Assembly: GCA_964492485.1 (NCBI GenBank)
Contig: CAZBKM010000004.1
Span: forward strand, 1-64,000
Direction: 5' to 3'
DNA: 64,000 bases
Origin: UBA5336 sp964492485
Lineage (GTDB): Bacteria > Pseudomonadota > Alphaproteobacteria > Caulobacterales > Hyphomonadaceae
Both the position numbers and the translations under genes were made by a program. The first letter of the stretch is position 1. The number at the start of each line of letters is the position of its first letter. The notes under the pieces are model-generated. The model saw only the letters and a program-made list of their open reading frames with translations. It was not told the DNA's origin and made no database searches. Shown here piece after piece: positions 26,167 to 35,753 of the stretch.

Positions 26167-29100
26167 CGGAGGCTTCCTTGGGCGGCGCGGTGATGTTGAA
26201 GAACAGCGCGTACAGGACCGGGACCATCCCCAGCGTGAGCACCGTGCCCACCGCAAGACCTGCGGCCACCGCGCTGGCCATGCCGTAGAAAAGGACGTCC
26301 CGGGCGATGATCAGCGGCGCCAGGCCGACCATCGTCGTGATCGTGGTCATCACGATCGGGCGCAGGCGGCGCTGACAAGCGGCAATCAGAGCATCCCAGT
26401 CGGACTGATCCCCGCGGGATCGCTCGATATCGATGCGGTCGATGAGCACGATCGCGTTGTTCACAATGATACCTGCGAGCGCCAGCAGACCGAGGATCGG
26501 GATGAAGCCGAAGTCCGCTCGGGCTGCGGTCAGCCCGAGCACCGCACCGGTGATGACCAGCGGCATGGTCAGAAGGATGATGAGGGGACGCCGGTAGCTG
26601 TTGAACTGGGCAACCAGCAGCAGGACGATCGCACCGAATGCGAGGGGAAAGTTCGCAGCCAGCGCAGCGCGGCCGGCTTGTGAATCGACCACGATACCGT
26701 CGAACTCCGCGCGATGGCCGGGCTCGAGCTTCCGGTTCAATGCCTCCAGCTCGTCGGCGATCATTGGCGCCATGTCTTCCGGCGAGATTGCGGGATGTCG
26801 GGCGGCCACGGTTACGGTGGGGACCATGTCCTCGCGCTGAATGTGCGAGAAATCGGCGACCGGAACGATGTCGGCGACCTGCGCGAGAGGAACCGGCGCG
26901 CCGCCGTCCGAAGGGTAGATTGGCAGCGTTGCCAGACGGTCGGCGCTGTTTCGTTCGCCATCGGCCAGACGCACGGCGATGGGCGTGACCTCGTCGTCGG
27001 CCTCGAACCGCGCGATGACGCGCCCTTCGGTGAGTGTCTGAAGGGCGGCGGCGACATCCTGACTGGAAACCCCGGCGCGTCGCGCCGCAGCCTGGTCGAC
27101 GTCGACATCGAGCCGGGTGGTCCTGTTGTGCCAGTCCGACCAGATATCGATCGTTCCGTCCACGCCGGCGAGGATGCGTTTCAGTTCGTCGGCCTGGTCG
27201 AAGACATGATCCCTGTCGGGACCCTTCACCTGAACCTGGATCACGTTGGGGTCGGTCGGCCCGACAAACATGCGCGTCACCCGTGCGTCGACATCGGGAA
27301 ATTTGGATGCGAAGTCGCGCCGGAGTTTGGGGATGGCATCGAGGACCGCCTCGAGACTGTCCGCGTTGATGACCATGAAGCCCACATTCGGCGCGGGATC
27401 GAGGGGCGTGAGTGAAAGCACGAAGCGTGGTCCGCCGAAGCCGCTATAGGCGACCACGTCGCCCAGCTCGGGGTAACGTGTATCATCTGTGACGACGGCG
27501 CTCATCGCCTGGATCCGGTCTTCCGTGGTCCGCGTTGTGACGCCGGCCGGCAGGGTCACATAGACCAGGATTTGCGAACGGTCGCTCTGAGGAAAGAAGC
27601 GCTGAGGCAGCCCCTGGAGGGCCACGACAGAGCCGGCAAAGATCGCCAGCATGGCAACCAGTATCGGAATCCTGACCCGCAGGCCTGCACGCAGGAGCCA
27701 GCCATAGACCGTTTCGATCCGGCCGAAGAGGCCGCCCGCACGCCCGTCTGACGCGCGCCGCTTGGGCTGCTTCATGAAGCGATGACAAAGCGACGGCGTA
27801 ACCATAAGAGCGAGCAGCCAAGACACCGACAGCGAGATCAGGATCACGAGCGAGATGTTGCGCGTGTATTCGCCGGCCGAGTGCTGGGCCAGCATGAGCG
27901 GGATGAACACCAGCACGGTCGTTGCGGATGAGGACAGCAGCGGCAGGGCCAGCTCGCCACCGGTTTCGCGCAGGGCCCGGTCGCGGTCGCCATGCGCCTC
28001 CAGCCGGCGCTTGAAGTCCTCCGCGATGACGATCCCATTGTCCACGAGGAGACCGAGCGCGATGACATGCGTGGCGAGGCTCATACGCTCGAGCTGCATG
28101 TCGAAGACCGCCATGATGGCAAGCGTGGCCAGCATGACGCCGGGCACGATGGCGCCCACGATGAGGCCGGTGCGCACGCCGAGGAACAGGATCACGACGC
28201 CAAGCACGACCGCCAGGGTCTGCAAGACGGAGAAGGAGACCCCGTAGACCGCCTTCTGCACCTGGTCGGACTGAAACGTGGTGATGGCCAGGCTCAGGCC
28301 AGCCGGCAGGGTTGCGGCCACCTCGTCGATGGCTTCGGCGGCGCGGCGGGAGTAGTTGATGACGCTTTCGTATGGCTGCATGTTCACCGCCAGAACCACC
28401 GCCTGGTCCCCGTTATGGAAGGCGGCGCGCGGAGCGGGATCGACGACACCGCGGCGCACCTCGGCGATGTCGCCGAGGCGGACGAGACCCTCCCCGCCCG
28501 GCGGCTGTATGAGCAGGTCGGCCACGTCCTCGGCACGCTCGAAACGGCCTGTCTGCTGGAGGGTGAACGCGATGTCGCCGGTATCCAGACGCCCGCCCGA
28601 ACCCAGCACGTTCGTCGCCTGCAGCGCCTGCGCCACGAGAGCCGGGGTCAGTCCGGTCTCGGCCAGGCGCGCGGTCTCGAGATCGATGTAGAGGCGTTCC
28701 GGCTGCGCACCGATGATGTCGATCTTTCGGGTGCCCGGCACCTGGAGAAGACGCTGGCGCACATGCTCGGCGTAATCGTTCAGCTCCGGCATGGTGTAAT
28801 CGGCCCCCGTCAAGGCCAGTGTGATCACCGCCACGTCGCTGAAATCATCATTCACCACGGGGGGACGGGTTCCGGGCGGCAGATCGTCCTGGACGTCGAG
28901 CACCTGTTCGCGCAGCTCGTCCCAGATCTGATCGAGCTCGAAGTACCGGTCATAGGCCTGGGCATGGATGATCGACAGGCCGTCGAGCGAGGTGGAGCGC
29001 ACCTCGTCAAGCTGGGGCAGTTCGATGACGGCCTCTTCCAGCCGCTGGGTGATCAGCCGCTCCACATCCTCGGCCGGCAGGCCCGGATGAGCGGTGGTGA

Positions 29101-29239
29101 CCACAGCTTGCCGGATCGTCACCTCGGGATCTTCCCGTGCAGGCAGCGTGAAATAGCTCACCAGTCCGGCGATGGTTGCCGCCACCATGACGAGCTGGAC
29201 AACCGGTTGGAACCGGTGGGCGAGAAGGGTGAGGTTCAT
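26156..29239 (-). CDS. RND-family efflux pump inner-membrane subunit
   Basis: 1027 residues, normal length for an AcrB-type proton antiporter: twelve membrane helices with two large periplasmic loops. The helix-4 motif is GLLVDNGIVIAEDF, where AcrB has Asp-Asp; Asp400 is kept but the second is Asn401. The second half repeats the fold (GLLALAGIIVNNAIVLIDRI). The single-Asp form is seen in other RND clades, so proton coupling may differ but activity is expected. It starts 9 bases after the adaptor gene. Drug or metal specificity cannot be assigned. Confidence 0.94.
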   Translation of the reverse strand: MNLTLLAHRFQPVVQLVMVAATIAGLVSYFTLPAREDPEVTIRQAVVTTAHPGLPAEDVERLITQRLEEAVIELPQLDEVRSTSLDGLSIIHAQAYDRYFELDQIWDELREQVLDVQDDLPPGTRPPVVNDDFSDVAVITLALTGADYTMPELNDYAEHVRQRLLQVPGTRKIDIIGAQPERLYIDLETARLAETGLTPALVAQALQATNVLGSGGRLDTGDIAFTLQQTGRFERAEDVADLLIQPPGGEGLVRLGDIAEVRRGVVDPAPRAAFHNGDQAVVLAVNMQPYESVINYSRRAAEAIDEVAATLPAGLSLAITTFQSDQVQKAVYGVSFSVLQTLAVVLGVVILFLGVRTGLIVGAIVPGVMLATLAIMAVFDMQLERMSLATHVIALGLLVDNGIVIAEDFKRRLEAHGDRDRALRETGGELALPLLSSSATTVLVFIPLMLAQHSAGEYTRNISLVILISLSVSWLLALMVTPSLCHRFMKQPKRRASDGRAGGLFGRIETVYGWLLRAGLRVRIPILVAMLAIFAGSVVALQGLPQRFFPQSDRSQILVYVTLPAGVTTRTTEDRIQAMSAVVTDDTRYPELGDVVAYSGFGGPRFVLSLTPLDPAPNVGFMVINADSLEAVLDAIPKLRRDFASKFPDVDARVTRMFVGPTDPNVIQVQVKGPDRDHVFDQADELKRILAGVDGTIDIWSDWHNRTTRLDVDVDQAAARRAGVSSQDVAAALQTLTEGRVIARFEADDEVTPIAVRLADGERNSADRLATLPIYPSDGGAPVPLAQVADIVPVADFSHIQREDMVPTVTVAARHPAISPEDMAPMIADELEALNRKLEPGHRAEFDGIVVDSQAGRAALAANFPLAFGAIVLLLVAQFNSYRRPLIILLTMPLVITGAVLGLTAARADFGFIPILGLLALAGIIVNNAIVLIDRIDIERSRGDQSDWDALIAACQRRLRPIVMTTITTMVGLAPLIIARDVLFYGMASAVAAGLAVGTVLTLGMVPVLYALFFNITAPPKEASDES

Positions 29240-29248
29240 GTCGGGCGC

Positions 29249-30346
29249 CTAATTGTTGTAACGGGCGGTGGCGTCGGGCAGGCCGACGGTTTCGACCTTG
29301 GTTCCATCGCTCAGATGCTGGGCGCCGCGTGCGGCGACGATGTCGCCCTCGCCAACATCCCCGCCGATCACCAGGCCGGCGTCCATGACCGCGAGGATCC
29401 GCACGTCACGCGCGCTGACAGCGCCGGTCTCCATGTCGATCGCCATGACCCGACCCTGCCCCTCGCGACCTGCCACGACGGCACTCATGGGGGCGAGCAG
29501 CGCGCCCTCGGGCGATCGCCCGGACGCCAGGACATCCGCCGCCATGCCGGGCGCCAGGGTGGCGGGCGGGCTTTCGAGCCGGGCGCGGACTTCATACAAT
29601 CCCTGAGGACCGGCGCTGCGCGCGACGTGGGTGACGATGGCCACAAGTCTCTGGTCAAGGGCGGCCGGCACAACCGTGACCACATCCCCTTGCCGAAGAC
29701 GTGCAAGGTCGCGTGCAGGAACGTGGTATGCGATCTCGTAGCCGTCTCCCGCAGCGTCGATCGCGAACGCGGTTTGGCCGGCATGCACCGTCTGGGCGGG
29801 CTCAACCCGCCTTTGCGCGACAGTCCCACCGTAGGGCGCGGTCAACTGCGTGTCGGCAAGCCGCTCTCGCGCCTGGTCGAGCGCAACCTTGAGTGCGGAA
29901 ACCTGAGCTTCCGTCCGTTCGGCCAGGGCTTCAGCCTGGTCGAGTGCCGCCTCGGAGGCGGCCTTGCTTCTGGCAAGCGTCGTGGTGCGTTCCAGGTTGC
30001 GCCGCGCCTCTTCAGCCGCAGCCCTGGCGTCCTGCAGCTCCGCGCGCGTGCGCTGCAGGGCCAGTTCAGCGTCCACCGCGTCAAGCCGCGCCAATGTATC
30101 GCCGGCTTCGAACCGGTCCCCGATGTCCACGGCGACCTCTTCGACGCGACCCGCGATCTCGAAGGCGAGCTGGACCTGATCGACGGCAATGACACGGCCG
30201 GCGTAGTATCTTTGTCCGGCATTCTGCGCGGACACCAGGCGCGCCGCCTCAATGACCGGTCGCCCCGACTCGATCCGTGGCGACCGGTCACCACCGCACC
30301 CGGCAAGGGCCACTGCCGGGAGAAGCAAGCGCAAGGGTCTGAGCAT
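29249..30346 (-). CDS. RND efflux periplasmic adaptor lipoprotein (MFP)
   Basis: 365 residues starting at ATG 30344-30346 (MLRPLRLLLPAVALAGCGGD), lipobox LAGC. The barrel-sandwich halves (RVEEVAVDIGDRFEAGDTLA; APYGGTVAQRRVEPAQTVHA) flank a coiled-coil hairpin (about 80-160, rich in Ala/Glu/Arg heptads). It bridges the inner-membrane pump and outer channel. It is the first gene of the efflux operon; a palindromic operator region lies 106-145 bp upstream, toward the divergent TetR gene. Confidence 0.92.
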   Translation of the reverse strand: MLRPLRLLLPAVALAGCGGDRSPRIESGRPVIEAARLVSAQNAGQRYYAGRVIAVDQVQLAFEIAGRVEEVAVDIGDRFEAGDTLARLDAVDAELALQRTRAELQDARAAAEEARRNLERTTTLARSKAASEAALDQAEALAERTEAQVSALKVALDQARERLADTQLTAPYGGTVAQRRVEPAQTVHAGQTAFAIDAAGDGYEIAYHVPARDLARLRQGDVVTVVPAALDQRLVAIVTHVARSAGPQGLYEVRARLESPPATLAPGMAADVLASGRSPEGALLAPMSAVVAGREGQGRVMAIDMETGAVSARDVRILAVMDAGLVIGGDVGEGDIVAARGAQHLSDGTKVETVGLPDATARYNN

Positions 30347-30451
30347 GTGTCCGTCTCCAATGGCTCCGATCACCGCCCGCACGCTCCCGGGGACAGCCGG
30401 ACGGCGCAGCGGCGTTCGACGTGCCGGCAGAGCATGCCGACCGCACCCATC

Positions 30452-30491
30452 TGACCAGCCGGTCATTTCAATGACTGGTCGGTCAGTCATT
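30452..30491. promoter_or_regulatory. Overlapping palindromes, probable TetR operator of the efflux operon
   Basis: A 34-bp near-perfect palindrome spans 30452-30485 (left arm TGACCAGCCGGTCATT, right arm AATGACTGGTCGGTCA). A second one, AATGACTG-GTCGGT-CAGTCATT, overlaps at 30470-30491. GGTCGGTCA half-sites like these are typical for TetR-family repressors that control RND pumps. The rest of the 377-bp gap (30347-30723) holds a long repeat copy (30569-30672) and nothing else recognisable. Confidence 0.7.
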
Positions 30492-30568
30492 GTCAAGGAG
30501 CAACGCGTGTGGCAGGTTCAGGGGAGGTGTCGGCGACCGGAAAAACCGGCTTAGGGACCCGAGCCCCC

Positions 30569-30672
30569 TGAAGCGCCGGTCTTTCATTTCACTCCAGACC
30601 GTGGCTTTACATCATTGTTCTTGCGCAAGTATCCGTTCGCAACCGAGTCCGTTTGCTCCGAACTTGTTTTAA
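30569..30672 (+). repeat. Long dispersed two-hairpin repeat, copy 4
   Basis: Full length, TGAAGCGCCGGTCTTTCATT to CCGAACTTGTTTTAA. Unlike most copies it sits between two divergent genes, 52 bases before the TetR start, so it does not mark a gene end here. Confidence 0.85.
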
Positions 30673-30723
30673 GCCATGGGCTCGCGAGATCCGAGGCAAG
30701 CGCGGCTGTGGAGGCCCCTTTCC

Positions 30724-31362
30724 ATGAGTGAGCACAGCGAGGACCCGCGCCTGGATCCAGCCGCCGCGGCGCGGGAGGCGCGACGCATCGCGATCCTTGA
30801 AGCAGCCATGAAGGTGTTTATCGAGCGCGGCTTCGCGGCCGCGAAGATCGACGATGTCGCTCGCTTGGCAGGCCTGGCGAAAGGGACCGTGTACCTCTAC
30901 TTCGACAGCAAGGAAGCGCTGTTCGAGGCCGCCGTCCGCCAACATATCGTTCCCGTCGTTGCGAACATCGAGGCGGCCCATGATGATCATGACGGTGACG
31001 TCAGACACCTGCTCGAGACGCAGTTGCGCACGGCCTACACGCACATCGTGTCACCAAGACCCCGTGCGATCATGCGGTGCCTGATCGCAGAGGGCGAACG
31101 GTTTCCAGCCTTGCGGACCTATTACCATGCGAACGTCATCACCCGGGTCTCGGGCGCCTTCCGTCGCACCATTGAACTTGGCGTCGCGCGCGGCGAGTTT
31201 CGCCCGGTGGATGCGGCCGTCCTGGCGCGGATTGTCATGGGACCCGCCGTTCTGGCGGGCATATGGTCACTTCTGTTCAACGATATCGAGCAGATCGACC
31301 TTGAGGCGCATGTGCGCGCGCACGTCGAACAGGCGCTGGGCGGGCTTCTGGTCCGCCATTGA
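30724..31362 (+). CDS. TetR-family repressor of the adjacent efflux operon
   Basis: 212 residues from ATG 30724; the open frame starts 48 bases earlier inside the repeat edge. The TetR DNA-binding domain is at about 22-68 with AKIDDVARLAGLAKGTVYLY followed by FDSKEALF. The ligand domain ends with the TetR_C segment RGEFRPVDAAVLARIVMGPA. It is divergent from the pump operon, with palindromic operators between, which makes it the likely local repressor, relieved by a pump substrate. Confidence 0.9.
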   Translation: MSEHSEDPRLDPAAAAREARRIAILEAAMKVFIERGFAAAKIDDVARLAGLAKGTVYLYFDSKEALFEAAVRQHIVPVVANIEAAHDDHDGDVRHLLETQLRTAYTHIVSPRPRAIMRCLIAEGERFPALRTYYHANVITRVSGAFRRTIELGVARGEFRPVDAAVLARIVMGPAVLAGIWSLLFNDIEQIDLEAHVRAHVEQALGGLLVRH

Positions 31363-31505
31363 AGCGTGACGGCTGATACGGCGTCTTCTGCCCCACATGA
31401 TGCCATTCCCTTGAATACCGGGCGCCTTCGATCCGTGTCCCCAGACGCTCCGTTCGAGCGGGACAGCCCGATGGAGCGTTTCCAGGCCGTATTGACAGGG
31501 GCTAT

Positions 31506-31517
31506 ATTGTCGACATT
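31506..31517. promoter_or_regulatory. GntR-type operator site 1 (ATTGTCGACATT)
   Basis: Matches 11 of 12 positions of the ATTGTCGACAAT palindrome. It lies 28 bases before the propeller lipoprotein start and just after TTGACA (31492-31497), so it would sit in the promoter. Confidence 0.65.
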
Positions 31518-31544
31518 TTTGTCTTCACATTTGGGGAGGACAAG

Positions 31545-33032
31545 ATGATCATGATCGACCGAAAGCGCATATACCTTGGCGTTCTGGGGGGCAGCCTCGT
31601 CGCAGGATGCGTCCAGACACCGGCCGCGTCATCCGGTGAACGCGCCCTGGCCTGCCCGGCCGTCGATCCCGCACTCGCCAGGGAGTGGTATCAGGGGCCC
31701 GCCGCTTTCGAGCATGCGGATTCGGCCCGCACCCACCTGTTCAAGACGATACCGGAGCCCGACGCCCGCGATCTGGGGCCGGCAAGCACCGTCTCCCTGC
31801 AGACCCATGAGACCTATCCGGGCGTCTATAATTTCGCCGTCCGAAGTCCTGGCGAGGTCTATGTCCTGGGTGGCGCGACGTCCGGACGGCTGGATGACAG
31901 CGTCCCCTATGTGGCAAGGGTCGACATGCCGACCGGACGGGACGTTTGGCGGACCGAGCTTCCAAAGGCACCCTCGGGGGACGGCAAGACGCCATGGACG
32001 TATCCGGGCGTTGTCGGGATACCCGCGAACGGCGATATCTATGCCGTACAGGACAATCGGCTGACCCGGCTCGACCCGGAGTCGGGGCGGATCGTCGCGC
32101 AGACGGACCTCCCGATCCGGGGTGCAGCCGCCGACAGCGGCTATAACGGCTTTTCGGCCTTGCCCGATGGGAAGCTGGTGCTGAAATCGCACCATCGGCC
32201 TGCCGATTGCGACGTGGACGGGTTCCGCGCATTCCTGGCGTGCGGGACCGACGGGGCCTCCGCTTCGGTCCTGGCCGTGGTCGATCCGGAGACGATGGAG
32301 ATCGTCGGGCAAGCCGATGCGCCAGAGCTCATCGGCGGGCGGATCACGGTGACCGAGCATGACGGAACGGCCTATGTCTATGCGCCGGGTCTGGACAATC
32401 TGCATCGGTTCGCCTGGCGCGACGGACAGCTTTCCTATGATGATGACTGGGCACCGGTCCGCTATCGCGAGGGTCGGGAAACCCCGGCGACCGCCGCCGC
32501 CGTGCTTGGTGAGTTCGTGATCGTCCAGTCGAATGCCCTTCCCACAGACGTGCCAAGTCGGCTGACCGCCATCTCGCAAAGCGATCCATCGACGCAGTTT
32601 ACCGTCCAGCCCTTTGCCGACAGGGCAAGGTCGATGATCCCTTCGATGCCAAGCGTGGACCCTGAGCTTGGCCTGATCTTCGTCACCGACGGGCTTGCAC
32701 CGGGTCTTGCCGCGCTTCGCCTTGATCCGGAACGCGGCTTCGAAACCGTCTGGCGGGCCGAACAGGGATCGCTGAGCTTTTCAGCGCTGGTCGGTCCGCG
32801 CGACGGGCGAGTCCTGGTGTCCAGCGACATCGCGGACGGGTACCGGCCCGACTACACAAGAGAGGCCATGGTCTGGAGACGGGCCGAAACCGGCGAGATC
32901 CGCGCGCGCAGCGACGCCTTCGCCCGCATGGGAGGGACCGTTCTGGCACCCGATTGCGACGGCGTTGTCTACACCGCATCGAGCCGGGCGCCGGAGATAC
33001 ACCGCCTGCAGGTCTCGACCCGAGCCGAGTGA
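31545..33032 (+). CDS. Beta-propeller-like outer-membrane or periplasmic lipoprotein, unknown function
   Basis: 495 residues from ATG 31545 with GGGGAGGACA upstream. The signal peptide ends in LVAGC (Cys22 lipidated). The rest is built of repeated short beta segments of PQQ/quinoprotein type (GDIYAVQDNRLTRLDPESGR, YVYAPGLDNLHRFAWRDGQL), suggesting a propeller. Four cysteines in the mature part could form disulfides. It is the first gene of the accessory cluster, in front of the TonB receptor gene, and probably assists binding of the same substrate. No enzyme motif was recognised. Confidence 0.75.
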   Translation: MIMIDRKRIYLGVLGGSLVAGCVQTPAASSGERALACPAVDPALAREWYQGPAAFEHADSARTHLFKTIPEPDARDLGPASTVSLQTHETYPGVYNFAVRSPGEVYVLGGATSGRLDDSVPYVARVDMPTGRDVWRTELPKAPSGDGKTPWTYPGVVGIPANGDIYAVQDNRLTRLDPESGRIVAQTDLPIRGAAADSGYNGFSALPDGKLVLKSHHRPADCDVDGFRAFLACGTDGASASVLAVVDPETMEIVGQADAPELIGGRITVTEHDGTAYVYAPGLDNLHRFAWRDGQLSYDDDWAPVRYREGRETPATAAAVLGEFVIVQSNALPTDVPSRLTAISQSDPSTQFTVQPFADRARSMIPSMPSVDPELGLIFVTDGLAPGLAALRLDPERGFETVWRAEQGSLSFSALVGPRDGRVLVSSDIADGYRPDYTREAMVWRRAETGEIRARSDAFARMGGTVLAPDCDGVVYTASSRAPEIHRLQVSTRAE

Positions 33033-33103
33033 GGTCGAACGGCCCCAACGGAACCTGATGCCCCCGAGCCACACGTCGTGGAGAGGTTCGCTTGGCGCTC
33101 AAG

Positions 33104-33131
33104 ATTGTCTACAAACCTGTGGACATATAAT
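33104..33131 (+). promoter_or_regulatory. Promoter of the TonB receptor gene with GntR-type operator site 2
   Basis: ATTGTCTACAAA at 33104-33115 (11 of 12 positions fit the ATTGTNNACAAT consensus) overlaps TTGTCT (33105-33110), a plausible -35. A perfect TATAAT follows at 33126-33131, 15 bases on. A repressor here would directly block RNA polymerase. Confidence 0.65.
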
Positions 33132-33191
33132 GGGGCGCTGTGACTTAATTGGTAATCCGGTCAGAGAGACATGGACCGGTGGGAGGAAACG

Positions 33192-35456
33192 ATGAAACAG
33201 TTTTGGTTGAGCGGGGCCGCCCTGGCCCTTGCCCTCTATGGTCATGATCAGTCCCCGGCCTGGGCCCAGGCGGCAGACGGGTCCGAGCGCCAGACGGCCG
33301 TCGACGACGAGGCCCGCCTCGACACGGTGACGGTGCGCGCGCGGAAGATCGAGGAATCGCTCGAGGATGCCCCGGTCGCCGTCTCCTCGGTCGACGAGGA
33401 GGCATTGGAGCGCCTGACCATCCAGTCCGGGATCGACCTCGTTCGTCAGATCCCAAGCGCCACCTTTGTCAGCGGCGGACCGGAATATCTGGCGGACATC
33501 TCGATCCGCGGCCAGGGCGCCGGTCGCCTCGGATTCACCGAATCGGCAACGGGCATCTACCGAAACGGCATCTACGTCGCCGGCGGCGGCTTCGGCGGCA
33601 GGTCGTTCAATCGGATGGATCTGTTCGACGTCCAGTCCATAGAGACCTATCGCGGCCCCCAGAGCGGCCTGTACGGGCGCAACGCGGTGGGCGGGGCCGT
33701 GAACATCATCACCAACAAGCCCGAATTCGAACCGGGAGGCCGGTTGAAGGTTGGTTATGAGGACACCGAGCGATACACGCTGGAAGCCGTCGGGAACCTC
33801 CCACTGAGCGACACGCTCGCTGTGCGGGTCAGCGGGTTCTACGTCGACCAGGAAGACGGCTTCTATACCGATGTTAACACGGGAGAGACGCTGGACACCC
33901 AGGAGTATTACGGGATCCGCGGAGCCCTTCGCGCGCGCCTTGCCGCAGAGACGGAAGCCAATCTGAGCCTCGAGACCCTGAACAGCGACGCGCCCAGCTT
34001 CGTTACCCTTGGCGAGCGCTTGCCCGTGGACAATGGCGGTGTTCCGATCCCGGGGCGCACGGATCCCGGCCCCTTCGAGCGGAACGCCAGCAATGCCGGC
34101 GGTCGCGTCGATATCGAGGAGATCGCCGCATTCGGGGACTTTACCACGAATCTCGGCTTCGCGACGTTCGACATCCTGTTCAACTACAAGGACCGTGACG
34201 GCCGGCGCTTTGGCGACGACCTGGATCATTTCCTGGGCTTCGAGGGCGTGGCGGCGACCGATCTGACGGTGTCACAGCGCGAGGCCTTCGAGCGCTACAC
34301 GGTGGAGGCCCGCCTTTCCTCCAATACGGAGGGTGCCCTTACCTGGCTGGTCGGGACAGATGTTCAGGGCTACGAAAGCGACGTGCTGCTGGAGAATGAC
34401 GGCACATCGCTCAGCCCGGGGCTTGCGGCGCTGGGAACGCGCAGTGATGACTCGCTCGAGGAGCTGTCATCCTATTCCTTGTTCGCCACCGCCGAATATC
34501 AGGTCAACGATGTGGTCTCCCTGTCCGTCGAGGGTCGCCTCGTCAACGACCGCAAGACCTTTTCCTTCGTGCGAACCCAGCTTGGAACGACGGCGATCGA
34601 CACCGGCGAACTCGAAGTCGATGAAACCCGCTTCCTGCCTGGCGCCACGCTCGGTTTCGACCTCGCCGAGCACGGGAACGTCTATGCCAGGTTCGCGACG
34701 GGCTATCGGCCGTTCGGGTTCAACACCGGCGTGCCGGATGAAGACTTCATTCCCTATGACGAAGAGACGGTGCAGTCCTACGAGATCGGGTGGAAGCACT
34801 CGCTCCTGGACAACCGGTTGGACTACAGGGTGGCCGCCTACCTGATGCAGACGGATGACCCCCAGCTTGCAACCGCGATTTCCCAGGAGGACACCACCAC
34901 GGCCTTGCAGAATGTCAGCGGCTCGGAGGTCTACGGCCTCGAAGTCGAGCTGAACTGGGGGGTGCCGGTCGGACCCGGAACGCTGTCCGGGGGTCTGAAT
35001 GCCTCGACCCTGTATGGCGAGTTTGACGACGGAACGGAGCTCCTGTCGTCTGTCGGTGGCGTGGGGATCGTGGAGTTCGATCTTTCCGGGGCACGGGTTC
35101 CGCGCACGCGCGACTACATTCTCGCTCTGAACGCCTTCTACAGTTTTCCCATTGCGGAAGGGGCCACCGCCTTCTTTGGGGGGAGTCTCCAGGCCGAAGG
35201 CGGCGGGTACGAGAATGCCATCGGAGACTCTCCGACGCGTTACGAGTCCGGCAACCCGAATACGTTCTTTGCGGGCCGCTCACTGGAGAACTTCCTGCTT
35301 GCCGACATCCGTGCCGGCCTGACCTGGGAGCGCTGGAGCGCGTCCGTCTATGTCCGCAATCTGGGCGACGAACTGTACCTCCTGCAGAATGTGCTCCAGA
35401 ACAATTATTATAATGAGCCCCGCAAGGCCGGGATCGAGATCAGCTACCGGTATTGA
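33192..35456 (+). CDS. TonB-dependent outer-membrane receptor
   Basis: 754 residues. ATG 33192 is preceded by GGGAGGAAACG. Signal peptide to about residue 24 (PAWAQA), then a TonB-box-like LDTVTVRARK, the plug domain (EDAPVAVSSVDEEALERLTI; RGPQSGLYGRNAVGGAVNII) and a beta-barrel ending in ISYRY with terminal aromatic Tyr. It imports a bulky or scarce substrate across the outer membrane using TonB energy. It lies in the cluster next to a GntR gene, with an operator on its promoter and a strong terminator after it. No SusD partner is present, so a polysaccharide system is unlikely. Confidence 0.93.
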   Translation: MKQFWLSGAALALALYGHDQSPAWAQAADGSERQTAVDDEARLDTVTVRARKIEESLEDAPVAVSSVDEEALERLTIQSGIDLVRQIPSATFVSGGPEYLADISIRGQGAGRLGFTESATGIYRNGIYVAGGGFGGRSFNRMDLFDVQSIETYRGPQSGLYGRNAVGGAVNIITNKPEFEPGGRLKVGYEDTERYTLEAVGNLPLSDTLAVRVSGFYVDQEDGFYTDVNTGETLDTQEYYGIRGALRARLAAETEANLSLETLNSDAPSFVTLGERLPVDNGGVPIPGRTDPGPFERNASNAGGRVDIEEIAAFGDFTTNLGFATFDILFNYKDRDGRRFGDDLDHFLGFEGVAATDLTVSQREAFERYTVEARLSSNTEGALTWLVGTDVQGYESDVLLENDGTSLSPGLAALGTRSDDSLEELSSYSLFATAEYQVNDVVSLSVEGRLVNDRKTFSFVRTQLGTTAIDTGELEVDETRFLPGATLGFDLAEHGNVYARFATGYRPFGFNTGVPDEDFIPYDEETVQSYEIGWKHSLLDNRLDYRVAAYLMQTDDPQLATAISQEDTTTALQNVSGSEVYGLEVELNWGVPVGPGTLSGGLNASTLYGEFDDGTELLSSVGGVGIVEFDLSGARVPRTRDYILALNAFYSFPIAEGATAFFGGSLQAEGGGYENAIGDSPTRYESGNPNTFFAGRSLENFLLADIRAGLTWERWSASVYVRNLGDELYLLQNVLQNNYYNEPRKAGIEISYRY

Positions 35457-35609
35457 CGCAAGGTCGGAGCAGACAGACCCGTTTGCCAACGCAGACTTGC
35501 GCCAGAGCAGCCTGCCTGATGCGGGTCGGCTGGAAGATGCACGAAGCGGCCGTCTGACCTTGACCGGCAGGCGGCCGCGTCGAACGACGCTACAAACCTC
35601 CCATTGACT

Positions 35610-35640
35610 GGCGTTCTGCGGTTTGCAGGACGCCTTTTTT
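35610..35640 (+). terminator. Rho-independent terminator of the TonB receptor gene
   Basis: GGCGTTCTGC (35610-35619), loop GGTTT, GCAGGACGCC (35625-35634), then six T. One mismatched pair in the stem. It separates the receptor transcript from the GntR gene. Confidence 0.85.
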
Positions 35641-35696
35641 CTCTGGACGCCCGACCTATGGGCACCCTGTCATTATTGTCATGCCTGAGTGACCGG

Positions 35697-35708
35697 TTTG
35701 TTGACAAA
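35697..35708. promoter_or_regulatory. GntR-type operator site 3 (TTTGTTGACAAA)
   Basis: A palindrome TTTGT-TG-ACAAA with the same TTGT..ACAA core as the other sites. It lies 73 bases before the GntR start, so it suggests autoregulation. A half site, ATTGTCAT, is 20 bases upstream. Confidence 0.6.
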
Positions 35709-35753
35709 GTTTCGCCTGACCCGGAGACAGGAGCCCGGTACCGGCCCAGTGGC

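Noticed and set aside
27992..30454. An 820-codon plus-strand frame opposite the RND pump and adaptor genes
   Set aside because: It is the mirror of highly conserved pump and adaptor genes, and its translation is His/Gly/Arg-rich with no domain. It is a GC-driven shadow.
31545..35456. Polysaccharide utilisation locus
   Set aside because: No SusD homologue and no glycoside hydrolase or polysaccharide lyase is in the cluster.
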